This document shows positions 28,012 through 36,648 of a DNA stretch of 64,000 nucleotides, piece by piece. Each line of letters opens with the position of its first letter. Positions within the stretch are counted from its first letter, which is position 1. Source of the DNA: Cellvibrionaceae bacterium (GTDB lineage Bacteria; Pseudomonadota; Gammaproteobacteria; Pseudomonadales; Cellvibrionaceae); assembly GCA_021151615.1 (NCBI GenBank), contig JAGKXA010000001.1, forward strand, positions 1 through 64,000. Reading direction: 5' to 3'. The notes beneath the pieces were generated by a model. That model did no database searches, was not told the origin of the DNA, and was given only the letters and a program-made list of their open reading frames with translations. The position numbers and the translations under genes were made by a program.

Positions 28012-29265
28012 ATGGATGCATGTGCCCAACCGGCGTTGCTGCCCCTGCATGAAGCGCTAATGCGTATGCTGGGTGAATTAACGCCTATCACAGCAACAGA
28101 GATTGTCTCTCTCCACGAAAGCCTGGATCGCGTATTGGCACAAGCTGTCTACGCGCCCATTAATGTACCCGGTGGCGATAACTCCGCGATGGATGGCTAC
28201 GCCGTTCGACATCAGGATTGCGCGGAAACACTCACGCTTATCGGTGAATCATTTGCAGGCCATCCCTTTAAGGGGGAGTTGCGCGCGGGGCAAGCGGTGA
28301 GGATCATGACCGGCGCGCTGGTTCCTGCGGGTGCAGATACCGTTGTCATGCAGGAAAATGTTACGCGGCAGGAACAGCACGTCGCAATTAATCAATTGCC
28401 AGAGCCGGGTGAAAATATTCGTCGCGCGGGTGAAGATATTGCGCAGCACACACAAGTATGTGCGTCAGGCCAACGCATGACGGCGTTGGATATAGGTTTG
28501 CTTTCCTCCTTGGGCATTACCCAGGTTAGCGTGATACAACGCGTGAAAATTGCGTTGCTCACCACGGGCGATGAATTGCTCCCCCCTGGGGCGGAATATG
28601 AGCGCGGAAAAATTTATGACAGCAACCGTCCGCTGCTGCAGGCGCTGTTAACGCGCTTACCGGTGGAAATTTTGGATCTCGGTATAGTGCCGGATAATCC
28701 CGCCGCACTGCGCACTGCATTTACGCACGCGCGGGAATTTGCCGATTTGGTGATTTCTACTGGTGGTGTTTCCGTGGGTGATGCCGATTACACCAAGGAT
28801 ATTCTCGCGGAACTTGGCGACATTAATTTTTGGAAAATTGCCATGAAGCCCGGTAAACCTTTTGCATTTGGTTTACTGGGAAAAAATACACGTGCACAAC
28901 CCTGTTGGTTTTGTGGTTTGCCCGGTAACCCGGTATCGACGGCGGTAACCTATCATCAACTGGTTGTGCCAGCATTGCGCTTTCTCGCCGGTGAAATGCC
29001 CGGCGAAACTCCAGGTGATGTACCAGTGATCACTGCTATTGCGGCTCATCCGTTAAAAAAACAGCCGGGGCGAATGGATTTTCAGCGCGGAATTTTTACT
29101 GGAATAAATGGCATTAACTCAGTAGCAAGTGCGGGTATACAAAGCTCCGGTGTGCTGAGCAGTATGAGCAAAGCCAATTGCTATATTCGTTTGCCGGCAG
29201 AGCGCGGTCATGTTGCCGCCGGTGAAACGGTGGATGTCATTTTATTCGATCAATTTATTCGTTAA
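28012..29265 (+). CDS. moeA: Molybdopterin molybdenumtransferase MoeA
   Basis: Inserts molybdate into adenylylated molybdopterin, the last step of molybdenum cofactor synthesis. The 417-residue protein shows the full MoeA pattern: PGGDNSAMDGYAV near residue 52, VMQENV, the MoCF-binding domain with TTGDELLPPG and STGGVSVGDADYT, and the C-terminal PGKPFAFGLLG and GLPGNPVST motifs. Length agrees with E. coli MoeA (411). ATG 28012 is 45 bp after lpxL and is followed 18 bp later by ypfJ, so transcription may be shared. Confidence 0.95.
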   Translation: MDACAQPALLPLHEALMRMLGELTPITATEIVSLHESLDRVLAQAVYAPINVPGGDNSAMDGYAVRHQDCAETLTLIGESFAGHPFKGELRAGQAVRIMTGALVPAGADTVVMQENVTRQEQHVAINQLPEPGENIRRAGEDIAQHTQVCASGQRMTALDIGLLSSLGITQVSVIQRVKIALLTTGDELLPPGAEYERGKIYDSNRPLLQALLTRLPVEILDLGIVPDNPAALRTAFTHAREFADLVISTGGVSVGDADYTKDILAELGDINFWKIAMKPGKPFAFGLLGKNTRAQPCWFCGLPGNPVSTAVTYHQLVVPALRFLAGEMPGETPGDVPVITAIAAHPLKKQPGRMDFQRGIFTGINGINSVASAGIQSSGVLSSMSKANCYIRLPAERGHVAAGETVDVILFDQFIR

Positions 29266-29283
29266 GTATTCGGGGATTGGCCT

Positions 29284-30174
29284 ATGGATTGGAAAGGTGG
29301 TCGTCGCAGCGACAATATCGAAGACAGGCGCGATTTTTCTGCCGCGGGTGCAGGTGCCGGTTTGGGGCTATTGTTGCGTTTGTTGCCTTTTTTATTGCAA
29401 ACCAAATTCGGACGCGGACTACTCCTGGTCGGTGTGCTCGGTTATTTTGGTTTGCGTTTTCTCGGCATTGATCTTTTAAATCTCGCGGCGCCAACGGCAG
29501 TCGCTCCCACACAGCAAAAATTTTCTGCACAAGATCAGGAGTTGGTGGATTTTGTTTCGGTGGTGCTGGCCAACACCGAAGATACCTGGACGGTTTTATT
29601 CCAGCAGATGGGCCGCCAATATCAAAAACCGAAACTGGTGTTGTTTCGCAATGGCGTAAGTTCGGCCTGCGGCTTCGCGCAATCTGCCATGGGGCCGTTT
29701 TATTGCCCGGGCGATAATAAACTCTATATCGATTTATCGTTTTATCAGGACATGAAAAACAAATTGGGTGCGCCGGGCGATTTTGCGCAAGCCTACGTGA
29801 TTGCGCACGAAGTAGGGCATCACGTACAAAATTTATTGGGCGTTGCTGCCAAGGTAAATCAACTGCAACAAGGCAAGGACAAAGCGACGGTAAATCGTTT
29901 GTCGGTGTTACAGGAATTACAGGCCGATTGCTTTGCCGGAATCTGGGGGCACTATGCGGATAAAGATTTTCGCTTGATTGAAGCTGGCGACTTGGAAGAG
30001 GCCTTAAATGCCGCATCCGCCATTGGCGATGATAATTTGCAGCAGCAAGCGGGAGGGAGAATTCGTCCGGAAGCATTTACCCACGGTACATCCAAACAGC
30101 GAATGGAATGGTTTAAACGTGGGATGGATACGGGCGATGTAAAAGCCTGTAATACTTTTAGCACCGCCCGATAG
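29284..30174 (+). CDS. ypfJ: YpfJ-family zinc metallopeptidase-like membrane protein
   Basis: A 296-residue inner-membrane protein of the YpfJ family. The family start (MDWKGGRRSDNIEDRR) is intact, followed by a membrane helix (about 44-62) and a periplasmic or cytoplasmic domain with the zinc-binding HEVGHH (His175, Glu176, His179). ELQADCFAGIWGHY supplies the third ligand region. Members are predicted peptidases with no confirmed substrate. It follows moeA by 18 bp, with a possible Shine-Dalgarno GGGG near 29272. Confidence 0.9.
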   Translation: MDWKGGRRSDNIEDRRDFSAAGAGAGLGLLLRLLPFLLQTKFGRGLLLVGVLGYFGLRFLGIDLLNLAAPTAVAPTQQKFSAQDQELVDFVSVVLANTEDTWTVLFQQMGRQYQKPKLVLFRNGVSSACGFAQSAMGPFYCPGDNKLYIDLSFYQDMKNKLGAPGDFAQAYVIAHEVGHHVQNLLGVAAKVNQLQQGKDKATVNRLSVLQELQADCFAGIWGHYADKDFRLIEAGDLEEALNAASAIGDDNLQQQAGGRIRPEAFTHGTSKQRMEWFKRGMDTGDVKACNTFSTAR

Positions 30175-30196
30175 TGGCAGTTGTCAGGTTTGTCGT

Positions 30197-30736
30197 TTAT
30201 TGCATGTGTTTAACATTGCGCAATATTTGCAGATCCAACTGATCAAACACCGGCAGCGGATAGGTCAGGGTTAAATCCTTATGCTCTGCTGCTGTAGTCA
30301 TCTCAATGGTACCATTGGCTTGTCGATCCAATTCCCTGAATCCATTTTTGATATACCAGTCAACTGCTACAGAGGGGGCGAATGTGTGCAAATCCCGGTC
30401 ACCCTTGGCAGCGCGCAACAACATTTTCCCTATGCCATTACCGCGAAAACGACGCCCAACAATCAAGGCGTCAATGCGGCGCACTGGTTGGTCATCCGCC
30501 TCGGTATAAATAATCATGCCGATGGGAGTGCCAGAGTAGAGTTTGGTGATCAGCATTTCAGACTTGCCCTGTTCAATCATGACCTGGGCTTTGATGAGTT
30601 CGGTATAGCGGTGTTCGTTTGACCATTGTAGAGCCGATTGCATTTCAATGCCAAAGTACATGCTGATCATCATTGAAACGCACACATCCGTATTTAAATC
30701 TTCCTTTCTTATTAGTTGTATATAGGTGTTTTGCAT
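30197..30736 (-). CDS. GNAT-family N-acetyltransferase
   Basis: A 179-residue protein when started at ATG 30736 (MQNTYIQLIRKED); an upstream ATG at 30769 is also possible. The acetyl-CoA-binding region is present: RRIDALIVGRRFRGNGIGKMLLRAA (motif A with RxxGIG) and the downstream VDWYIKNGFRELD, typical of GNAT motif B. The substrate is unknown. It lies convergently to ypfJ, 22 bp away, and upstream of a long noncoding stretch. Confidence 0.8.
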   Translation of the reverse strand: MQNTYIQLIRKEDLNTDVCVSMMISMYFGIEMQSALQWSNEHRYTELIKAQVMIEQGKSEMLITKLYSGTPIGMIIYTEADDQPVRRIDALIVGRRFRGNGIGKMLLRAAKGDRDLHTFAPSVAVDWYIKNGFRELDRQANGTIEMTTAAEHKDLTLTYPLPVFDQLDLQILRNVKHMQ

Positions 30737-30769
30737 TGCCGATAATTCCCCTTGTTTACATCTGCACAT

Positions 30770-31071
30770 TTTAATTTTGTTGTTGTTGAATTTTTGTTTT
30801 ACGCATAACTACAGGGTTGCACTTATGAAGCATAAGTACCTGATTAAGCTTATCGTGCGTTTTTTATTCGACAATAGCCGGAAAATTATTTGCACGACAT
30901 TCGCATTGTCATAATTAGTGATTTGTTGTCTGGTTCACAAATTGAGGCAGAATTGGGGTGAACGCAGACGACAGGGTTCAATGCACTATTTGCCTGTCAC
31001 CTAAAAATTAAAATCGTGAACGCTGATGGAAAATAAAATAATTTTTCCTGTTCAAACCGATGGGGGGTAGA
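30770..31071. other. Intergenic region, nothing recognised
   Basis: About 300 bp between the GNAT gene and the lipoprotein gene, both on the minus strand. It is AT-rich and holds only a short plus-strand frame without a ribosome binding site. It probably contains the GNAT promoter near 30780-30860. Confidence 0.35.
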
Positions 31072-31668
31072 TTATTTAAGGTAAATATCACCACTGCTAA
31101 ATTCAAAATTTCTACCATCATTCAGCGCGATAGTTACCAGAAAATTGTGCACGCCTTCGTCCGGTTGCTCCCTTAGGAAAATAGTCAGTGTTTGTGGTGC
31201 GGGAAAGCCGCTGGGTAAATCTGTAACTGAATTGAACGGCATATCCAGTAGGTTGAATAGCGAGGCGAGTTCGCTTCCTGCCGGGTACTGAGCGTTAAAG
31301 TTTTGCGCACTGGTAATGGATATCTTGCTTAAGGTTTGACGTGCCTGCCCGAGCGATGGCGAGCAAGCATGAGCGCTTGCGAATAAACTGAAGCGGGGTC
31401 TGTGCACGTAGTAGGTTTGTATATCTGCCTTTAATGATAAAGCCAGGCGTCGCCAGGGTATTTCCGCTCCGGGGGTAGCGGGTTTATTGCTTGGGTCAAC
31501 CATAGCCTGTTTAAGGTCATCGGTGTACTCAAGGGAGGTTCCCTGGTAGTGATTAACGGAGTATTCCCGTGGTGGTGATTTACAATCATCACCACGATTT
31601 CCGCCGCACGCGACGAGGGTTAATAAGCTACAAAAAATAATTGCTTTTGCAGGATTGGAATTGTTCAT
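31072..31668 (-). CDS. Hypothetical lipoprotein
   Basis: ATG 31668 is preceded by AGGAG (CAGGAGCTTGCAT) and is preferred over the earlier in-frame start at 31701. The 198-residue product has a lipobox (LLTLVACGG) directly after a hydrophobic signal. Repeated motifs include HRPRFSLFASAHACSPS and FPAPQTLTIFLREQ, but I cannot match them to a family. Two Cys residues remain after the lipid anchor. Role unknown. Confidence 0.65.
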   Translation of the reverse strand: MNNSNPAKAIIFCSLLTLVACGGNRGDDCKSPPREYSVNHYQGTSLEYTDDLKQAMVDPSNKPATPGAEIPWRRLALSLKADIQTYYVHRPRFSLFASAHACSPSLGQARQTLSKISITSAQNFNAQYPAGSELASLFNLLDMPFNSVTDLPSGFPAPQTLTIFLREQPDEGVHNFLVTIALNDGRNFEFSSGDIYLK

Positions 31669-31780
31669 ATGCAAGCTCCTGTGCGAGGTTTTCCTGGGCA
31701 TCCCTTTGGGATGTTCGGGTAAATTTAAAAAATCTGTAATGCGAAAATGCCAGGCAATTTATGGGCGAGCAATTATGGGC

Positions 31781-32143
31781 TCAAATACCCAGCCATAGGC
31801 AAGCCAGCGCCATTAGTGCAGGCAGCGCTTGAATATAAAGAATTTTTTTTGCGGCGGTGGCAGCGCCATAAATGCCCGCGATAACAATGCAAATAAGAAA
31901 AAAGTATTTGATTGCGTTGCCCTCCGCCCCCAACCACAACCCCCAGAATAAACCAGCGGCCAAAAAGCCGTTGTAAAGCCCCTGATTGGCGGCAAGCACA
32001 CGGGTCAGCGCCGCTTTTTCCGGCGAGTTGCGAAACGCGCGCAGGCCTGCTGGCTTTTCCCACAGGAACATTTCCAGTATGAGTATGTAAACATGCAAGA
32101 ATGCGATTAGTGCAACAAGGCCGTTGGTAACTGGCATATCCAT
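31781..32143 (-). CDS. DUF1304-family four-helix membrane protein
   Basis: A 120-residue integral membrane protein with four helices and the family pattern HVYILILEMFLWEKPAG, AANQGLYNGFLAAGL, then LWLG, characteristic of DUF1304. Function is unknown. The overlapping minus-strand frame 31773-32063 is a shadow. It is followed 25 bp downstream by another small membrane gene, transcribed from 32549 on the same strand, so both may form a unit. Confidence 0.82.
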   Translation of the reverse strand: MDMPVTNGLVALIAFLHVYILILEMFLWEKPAGLRAFRNSPEKAALTRVLAANQGLYNGFLAAGLFWGLWLGAEGNAIKYFFLICIVIAGIYGAATAAKKILYIQALPALMALACLWLGI

Positions 32144-32168
32144 AATGAATCCCTGTGGTTATTGAATG

Positions 32169-32549
32169 TTATGAGTGTGTTTTGCTACCCAGCCAGTAGC
32201 TAATATTAATTAAAATCAGCGCGATCAAGCTGCCCAAAAATTCCCTGGCTTCTTCGATATAAGGTTTGGCAGGATTCATACTTTGCATGAGCGCTTCTTC
32301 ACTGCTGTGCAAATAATAGGTATATGCCCCATGAGTGTAGGTGCCGAGGTCGATAATGCAGAGTCCAACAGCAATCCAAAATACGTAGCGATTGCGCTTA
32401 TTCATGAGCTCCAATAGAGGTACTATCGCGCAGATCAAATAGAACAGAGTCCAGACCACTGGGTCAGGGTCGTTAAGTTGCAAGTAAGCAAACGCGATAA
32501 GGGTGAGCGCAAAGAACAGATGAATTGTTTTGGTGGCAAGGGTGAGCAT
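32169..32549 (-). CDS. TMEM220-like small membrane protein
   Basis: A 126-residue protein with three or four helices. The segment ALTLIAFAYLQLNDPDPVVW is the signature of the TMEM220 family, followed by IVPLLELMNKRNRYVFWIAVGL. The loop with EEAREFLGSLIALI is conserved. Function is unknown. It is transcribed before the DUF1304 gene and after the methyltransferase gene (53 bp), all on the minus strand. Confidence 0.82.
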   Translation of the reverse strand: MLTLATKTIHLFFALTLIAFAYLQLNDPDPVVWTLFYLICAIVPLLELMNKRNRYVFWIAVGLCIIDLGTYTHGAYTYYLHSSEEALMQSMNPAKPYIEEAREFLGSLIALILINISYWLGSKTHS

Positions 32550-32602
32550 AATTTTTCCACGCGTTGGTGTGTTAGGGTGAGTTCTGGTTTACTGGGCGGT
32601 GT

Positions 32603-33346
32603 TTAGCGCTTGATAGCAACAAAAAGTGCGTTACCGGATGTTCTATTCCAAGGCAGGATTGTACGGTAATCATGCTCAAAAATATGGACTTCAAATTTAG
32701 ATTCCAGCAGCTCTTGCATTTGCAAGAAGCTGAGGGCCACCATAGGGTGGTGGTCGCGCCAGAGCTCCGTCTTTCCTTTGGTAGTTTTCTCAATGGACAA
32801 CTGTAGTTGCTGTTGTTCACCTGTGCCCGGGTAGTGCCAATTGGATTGAAAACAAAACTCACTACCCTGATGTGATAAATTTCGTTTAATGCCTGGGCGA
32901 TTATCGATCAGGTTTTTGTCTACCGAGTTAAAACAAAATATTCCGCCAGTATTTAACGCTGCATGCACTTTCGCAATACATTCTGCGAGTTTCGCAATCG
33001 TTTGGTTGTAGTGAATGGAATACAAAAAGCAAGTGATTAAATCCATTGGCGTTGCTACTTGCAGTTCGCTCATATCCTGTTGGAAAAAAAACGCCTCCGG
33101 GCAACGGCCTTGGGCGATATCCAACATCGGCTGGTTAATATCCATGCCGCTCGCGTTGTAACCAAGGTCGATAAAGTAGCGGATGTGAGGCCCTGTGCCA
33201 CAAGCCATATCAAGGTAATTATTGCCCCCATTGCCAAATAACTGATGCAGGCGGCGAACCTGATTGCATTGCTCCTGGTAATTAATATCCGCACACATCA
33301 AATCGTAATAGTGCGAGAGGTCGGAGTACAAAGCATTACAGTGCAT
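32603..33346 (-). CDS. Class I SAM-dependent methyltransferase
   Basis: A 247-residue cytoplasmic enzyme. The SAM-binding motif I is YLDMACGTGPHIRYFIDLGY, with the acidic residue GMDINQPM in motif II and PMDLITCFLYSIHYN as motif IV. The remaining beta-strands fit a Rossmann fold. The substrate is unknown; small-molecule acceptors are usual for this type. ATG 33346 begins the gene, with no clear neighbour function. Confidence 0.87.
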   Translation of the reverse strand: MHCNALYSDLSHYYDLMCADINYQEQCNQVRRLHQLFGNGGNNYLDMACGTGPHIRYFIDLGYNASGMDINQPMLDIAQGRCPEAFFFQQDMSELQVATPMDLITCFLYSIHYNQTIAKLAECIAKVHAALNTGGIFCFNSVDKNLIDNRPGIKRNLSHQGSEFCFQSNWHYPGTGEQQQLQLSIEKTTKGKTELWRDHHPMVALSFLQMQELLESKFEVHIFEHDYRTILPWNRTSGNALFVAIKR

Positions 33347-33620
33347 GGTGGCGAGCTGTCCGTTATCAGATGTGTATTATTTTCATTCGCAGCAATGATG
33401 CATTCATCACTATTTATTGAGCAGTGAAAATAGGGTAGTCGACAAATTTAACACAATCTTGATCAAAATATGCTGTGAGTGATTTAGATGCCAGCAAAGA
33501 ATTGATTTTTCATAGAATTTTTTTTCTGGTGCGTGTTATGCGTGTCAATTTGCGTTGGTAGATCGTCAAAACCGCTGTGGTTTTGCGGCTTTTCTGCGCA
33601 GAAGAGAGACGAGGTGTAAC

Positions 33621-34286
33621 ATGAAAAAAATGATCAAGGTAGTGTTAATCAGTATTTTTTTAAGTACTGTTGGTTATGCTCAGGCGGGCATAATAAATTT
33701 TATTTCGTTAACAGAAGCTCCTGGAGGTTATGGCGAAGGCGCCTGGGATTCACTGGTACTCAGCGTAGGCGGCGCGACTATGACTGTGACCGGTCATTCC
33801 ACCAGTGATACTGATGGAAAACAATTTGCCTATCTGGATTGGGGGAATGCCGGTTTGGGAACGTGCCAGGACGTTTTGGATGGCACAAAGGTTAATACGA
33901 TGGTGAGTGGGCGGAGCGCAAATAACTGCGATCCCAGCAGTGATGACAATGTGAGTTTCTATGAGTTTTTGCGGTTTACGTTTGATAGCGATGTGGTGAT
34001 TGATAACTTCTGGTTCAACAATAATCACGATGGCGGTTTTGGTGCAGGCGATAAAGTCAAGATCGGCGGTACTGATTATTTGGTCATGACCGGTTATGCC
34101 GGAGGTGCCAATGGAATTGGTTCATTCATGGTAAGTGCGGGTGACTACATAGACGTTGCTTTCTCCAATGAGCAATTTTATGTGAGTGGAATAGAGGTCC
34201 GCAAATTAGCAGAACCCGGCTCGTTATTGATGATGCTAATCGGATTGGGGTCTTTGCTAGGCGTTCGCCGGTGGTGTGGTAACTGA
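33621..34286 (+). CDS. PEP-CTERM sorting-signal protein
   Basis: ATG 33621 has GAGGTG 8 nt upstream and gives a 221-residue product with a signal peptide (KVVLISIFLSTVGYAQAG). The C-terminus ends with EPGSLLMMLIGLGSLLGVRRW, a PEP-CTERM anchor (motif, helix, arginine cluster), the substrate signature of exosortase. The mature domain is beta-rich with two Cys and a DGGFGAGDKVKIGG stretch, possibly calcium binding. Its role is likely at the cell surface or in exopolysaccharide. No exosortase is in the window. Confidence 0.85.
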   Translation: MKKMIKVVLISIFLSTVGYAQAGIINFISLTEAPGGYGEGAWDSLVLSVGGATMTVTGHSTSDTDGKQFAYLDWGNAGLGTCQDVLDGTKVNTMVSGRSANNCDPSSDDNVSFYEFLRFTFDSDVVIDNFWFNNNHDGGFGAGDKVKIGGTDYLVMTGYAGGANGIGSFMVSAGDYIDVAFSNEQFYVSGIEVRKLAEPGSLLMMLIGLGSLLGVRRWCGN

Positions 34287-34334
34287 TGCACTGTTTCCCT
34301 TTGGTCTCAGAGGGCTGTGTTTGTAGATTTTTAA

Positions 34335-34364
34335 AAAGGGCGCAATTTATCGCGCCCTTTTTTT
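34335..34364. terminator. Terminator after the PEP-CTERM gene (GGGCGC palindrome copy)
   Basis: AAAAAGGGCGC, a short loop, GCGCCCTTTTTTT. The stem is followed by a T tract on the plus strand and preceded by A tracts on the other, so it serves both the PEP-CTERM gene and the convergent gene at 34423. The core matches the palindrome at 26446. Confidence 0.85.
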
Positions 34365-34422
34365 GTAGCCATGCATTTTATGCACAGCAGTTACCTTTTG
34401 AGTGCCGTAATTTCAATTTGTT

Positions 34423-35127
34423 TTAGTTTTGCTTGCACAAAAGTTGGGTGCGATAGGGTATGTAGATTACCAACTCGGTAATTCCGCTGCGTTGCCATTT
34501 CACCCGATTGGATATTCCATCCAATTGAATATCACAGTTCTGGCCAATGGCTTGGCGCAGGCGAGTGTTTTCTTCGGCAATTTTTTGGATAACTTCGTAG
34601 CGGTATTTCTCCGGAGTAACGATGCTTAGATCAGCCTCGCCCATTAAATCCAGTTCGGTACGGCCCACTTTTTTGGCAGATTTAATAAATTTTTCCAATG
34701 CAGCTTCCTGCTCTTGTGCAGACAGTTGCAGATTGATTTTCTGTTTGACGGAGAAATTAAAGTAGCTTGTGTCCGCGCGTGAACTATCTTTAGGAAATAT
34801 TAGCGATTTATCTTTTGGGTCTAGTGTGCGTAGAAATTCATCGCCATAGGCGAGCTGGACGTTGCCCTGTTTGTTGGCTGATTCCGCCAGTGCTTGCAAG
34901 CTTTCACGGATTTCTTTTTCACGCAGGTCTTTATCGCGTGAATCATTAACAATTTTTACATCCTGCACCAGAAAATCCCCTTGTTTCTTAAGGGTAACAG
35001 CAGGCATTTCATAATATTCACCGGAGTCCATAAGGCCGGAAACTATGACTTCTTCTACGGCTTCGTCTTGGGCTTGCGTGTGCGCGCACCATAATGCCAA
35101 AAGTGCTATGAATAATGCCTTGCTCAT
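34423..35127 (-). CDS. Hypothetical exported protein
   Basis: A 234-residue protein with a signal peptide (MSKALFIALLALWCAHTQAQ). The mature part begins with EEVIVSGLMDSGEYYEMPAVTLKKQGDFL and has a repeated two-domain feel with charged helices (REKEIRESLQALAESANKQG). It ends with YRTQLLCKQN. I do not recognise a family; a periplasmic location is likely. The only two cysteines after the signal lie near the C-terminus (GQNCDIQLDG and LLCKQN) and could form a disulfide. Confidence 0.6.
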   Translation of the reverse strand: MSKALFIALLALWCAHTQAQDEAVEEVIVSGLMDSGEYYEMPAVTLKKQGDFLVQDVKIVNDSRDKDLREKEIRESLQALAESANKQGNVQLAYGDEFLRTLDPKDKSLIFPKDSSRADTSYFNFSVKQKINLQLSAQEQEAALEKFIKSAKKVGRTELDLMGEADLSIVTPEKYRYEVIQKIAEENTRLRQAIGQNCDIQLDGISNRVKWQRSGITELVIYIPYRTQLLCKQN

Positions 35128-35205
35128 AATTACTCCGATGTGCCAGGTTGGTTATTGGTTTTTTTATTGACATCCTTAATTGGAATGGCCTCTACAGACT
35201 GTTTA

Positions 35206-35316
35206 TTAATTGCAGTTTGTGGCGAAATTAACTCCCGCTTTGGTGTATTCCTCGCGCACTCGCTTAATGCAGCGTTCAATGGTTGCGGCTTTATTGATTA
35301 GTACATCATCGACCAT
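35206..35316 (-). pseudogene. hepT: Truncated HepT (HEPN toxin) remnant
   Basis: Thirty-six codons starting MVDDVLINKAATIERCIKRVREEY, which reads like the N-terminus of HepT-type HEPN toxins, before an early stop at 35206-35208. Full-length HepT has about 130-150 residues and carries the catalytic Rx4-6H motif that is missing here. Its ATG overlaps the stop of the preceding mntA-like gene by 11 nt, as in intact mntA-hepT operons. I infer that the toxin was lost while the antitoxin was kept. Confidence 0.72.
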
Positions 35317-35848
35317 ATACGGCACCGTCTTCCCGAATTTCATTTAACAATTGTGCGCGCGCTTCATCCAGTGCAGTTTTTTCACTCAGTACAAACGCTT
35401 CAAATAAGCCTGCCTGTACATCTTTCGCCCACAAGCGCCTGCCAGTGGTGATGACTTGATATTGCATCACGGTGGATGCGGCACGCAGGTCGAGCAAGTC
35501 TACCTCGTAACCGAGTTTGTCGGCCAATTGGTTCGCCATTTCAAACAATTGCAACGGGTCGGCATAGCCGGCTACCAATATCGCCAAATCCAAATCGCTT
35601 TGCGCGTTGGCTGTACCTTGCAGGCGGCTACCGAAGGCGTAAATGCCGAGAGCATTGGGAAAGGCTTTATGCAGTTCGGTGCAAGCCAGTGTTTCGGTTT
35701 CTGGTGTTAATGAATAATCGATCATTGCTGCTCCAAGGTTATTCTCGTCACCATAAACCAAATCGTCATTTTCGGGCAAATGCACCTTTGCATCTGGATG
35801 ATAAAATCCACCGCGTTTGCCTTTGCTGAAATCGTATTCGTCGCGCAT
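35306..35848 (-). CDS. mntA: MntA-type nucleotidyltransferase antitoxin with N-terminal EYDFSKGKRG segment
   Basis: The minimal nucleotidyltransferase domain starts at about residue 45 and shows GSRLQGTANAQSDLDLAIL (GS motif, Asp85 and Asp87 metal ligands), the hallmark of MNT antitoxins that adenylylate HepT. Before it lies MRDEYDFSKGKRGGFYHPDAK, a motif known from short standalone antitoxin-like proteins. Start choice: ATG 35848 with AAGAGA upstream keeps both parts; an internal ATG at 35725 with GGAG upstream would give the MNT domain alone. The upstream extension of the frame is REP sequence. Partner hepT is truncated. Confidence 0.78.
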   Translation of the reverse strand: MRDEYDFSKGKRGGFYHPDAKVHLPENDDLVYGDENNLGAAMIDYSLTPETETLACTELHKAFPNALGIYAFGSRLQGTANAQSDLDLAILVAGYADPLQLFEMANQLADKLGYEVDLLDLRAASTVMQYQVITTGRRLWAKDVQAGLFEAFVLSEKTALDEARAQLLNEIREDGAVYGR

Positions 35849-35870
35849 ACATTCTCTTTTAAATATCAAT

Positions 35871-36019
35871 GTAGGTTGGGCAGCTATGCCCAACATGTCC
35901 ATGTTTCCGGTCAAACCAAACATCAAAATTACGATGCTGTGTCTTTAATTGGCATTGTTCCAGTTTTGTTAATCGTGGTGTTGGGCATGTCTGCCCGCGT
36001 GGCCCGGCCCAACCTACAC
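35871..36019. repeat. REPIN 1: inverted pair of REP sequences
   Basis: Outward copies of GTAGGTTGGGC at 35871 and GCCCAACCTAC ending near 36018 flank an AT-rich spacer of about 90 bp. The left REP forms a hairpin GTTGGGCA/TGCCCAAC. The spacer resembles that of the two other REPINs (ATGTCCATGTTTCCGG, later GTTTTGTTAATC). The right end overlaps the last codons of the RAYT gene. Confidence 0.85.
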
Positions 36020-36475
36020 GAATTTATGGATGCTTGAATAGGGCCAGTCTTGCGCGTTGCTTACGTAACCGTGTTTAACAGGATTGTGGTGTATGTATTC
36101 AATGTGGTTGTAAAAATCCCGTTCGTCGCGGATGGTGTGTTCCCAAAAGCGGCGTTGCCAGATTCCGCGTTCACGTTTTCGCAAGCGAGTCATTTTTATG
36201 TTTTCGGTTTTTGGCAGCGACATGGAAAAGTGGCGTTTTATTAACATCCAACGCATAGAATAATCATCATCCCCTTGGGGTAATGTCCATAGCGCATGAA
36301 TGTGATCAGGCAATACCACCATTGCATCAATCGTAAAAGGATGGCTCGCCTTTACCGCCCTGACCGCCGCCCGCAACGCAGCGATATTCGCCACCAATAA
36401 ATCGCTCTTGCGATCCGCCAGCGCCACCGTAAAAAAATAACACCCACCCTCAACCCGCACCCGTCTATACCGCAT
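36014..36475 (-). CDS. REP-associated tyrosine transposase (RAYT)
   Basis: A 153-residue Y1-type HUH protein of the TnpREP family. The HUH motif is VLPDHIHALW with the catalytic His-x-His, and the Tyr region is FYNHIEYIHHNPVKHGYV, typical of RAYTs. Start ATG 36475. The N-terminus YRRVRVEGGCYFFTV matches family members. It is flanked by REPINs on both sides, as expected for a transposase that mobilises or maintains REPs in the genome without moving itself. It looks intact. Confidence 0.92.
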   Translation of the reverse strand: MRYRRVRVEGGCYFFTVALADRKSDLLVANIAALRAAVRAVKASHPFTIDAMVVLPDHIHALWTLPQGDDDYSMRWMLIKRHFSMSLPKTENIKMTRLRKRERGIWQRRFWEHTIRDERDFYNHIEYIHHNPVKHGYVSNAQDWPYSSIHKFV

Positions 36476-36489
36476 AATTCACTCCCTGC

Positions 36490-36644
36490 GTAGGTTGGGC
36501 CGGGCCGCGCAGGCAGTCATGCCCAACATGTCCATGTTTCCGATTAAGCCGAAAGTTTAAAAAGTAATCCCATGTTTTTAAATTGCATTGTGCCGGTTTT
36601 GTTGATTATCGAAATAACGTGTTGGGCATTGCTGCCCAACCTAC
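36490..36644. repeat. REPIN 2: inverted pair of REP sequences
   Basis: GTAGGTTGGGC at 36490 and GCCCAACCTAC ending at 36644, with a spacer containing ATGTCCATGTTTCCGATTAA and GTTTTGTTGATTATCG. It lies directly upstream of the RAYT start. The left arm has an extra GC-rich insert (CCGGGCCGCGCAGGC), otherwise it matches REPIN 3 closely. Confidence 0.87.
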
Positions 36645-36648
36645 GTGT

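Noticed and set aside
30726..30914. A 62-residue plus-strand frame overlapping the GNAT start
   Set aside because: It runs opposite the GNAT gene, lacks a ribosome binding site and has no family resemblance.
33568..33585. AAAACC/GGTTTT hairpin upstream of the PEP-CTERM gene as a riboswitch
   Set aside because: The stem is only six base pairs with no known aptamer features; it may be a leftover terminator or chance.
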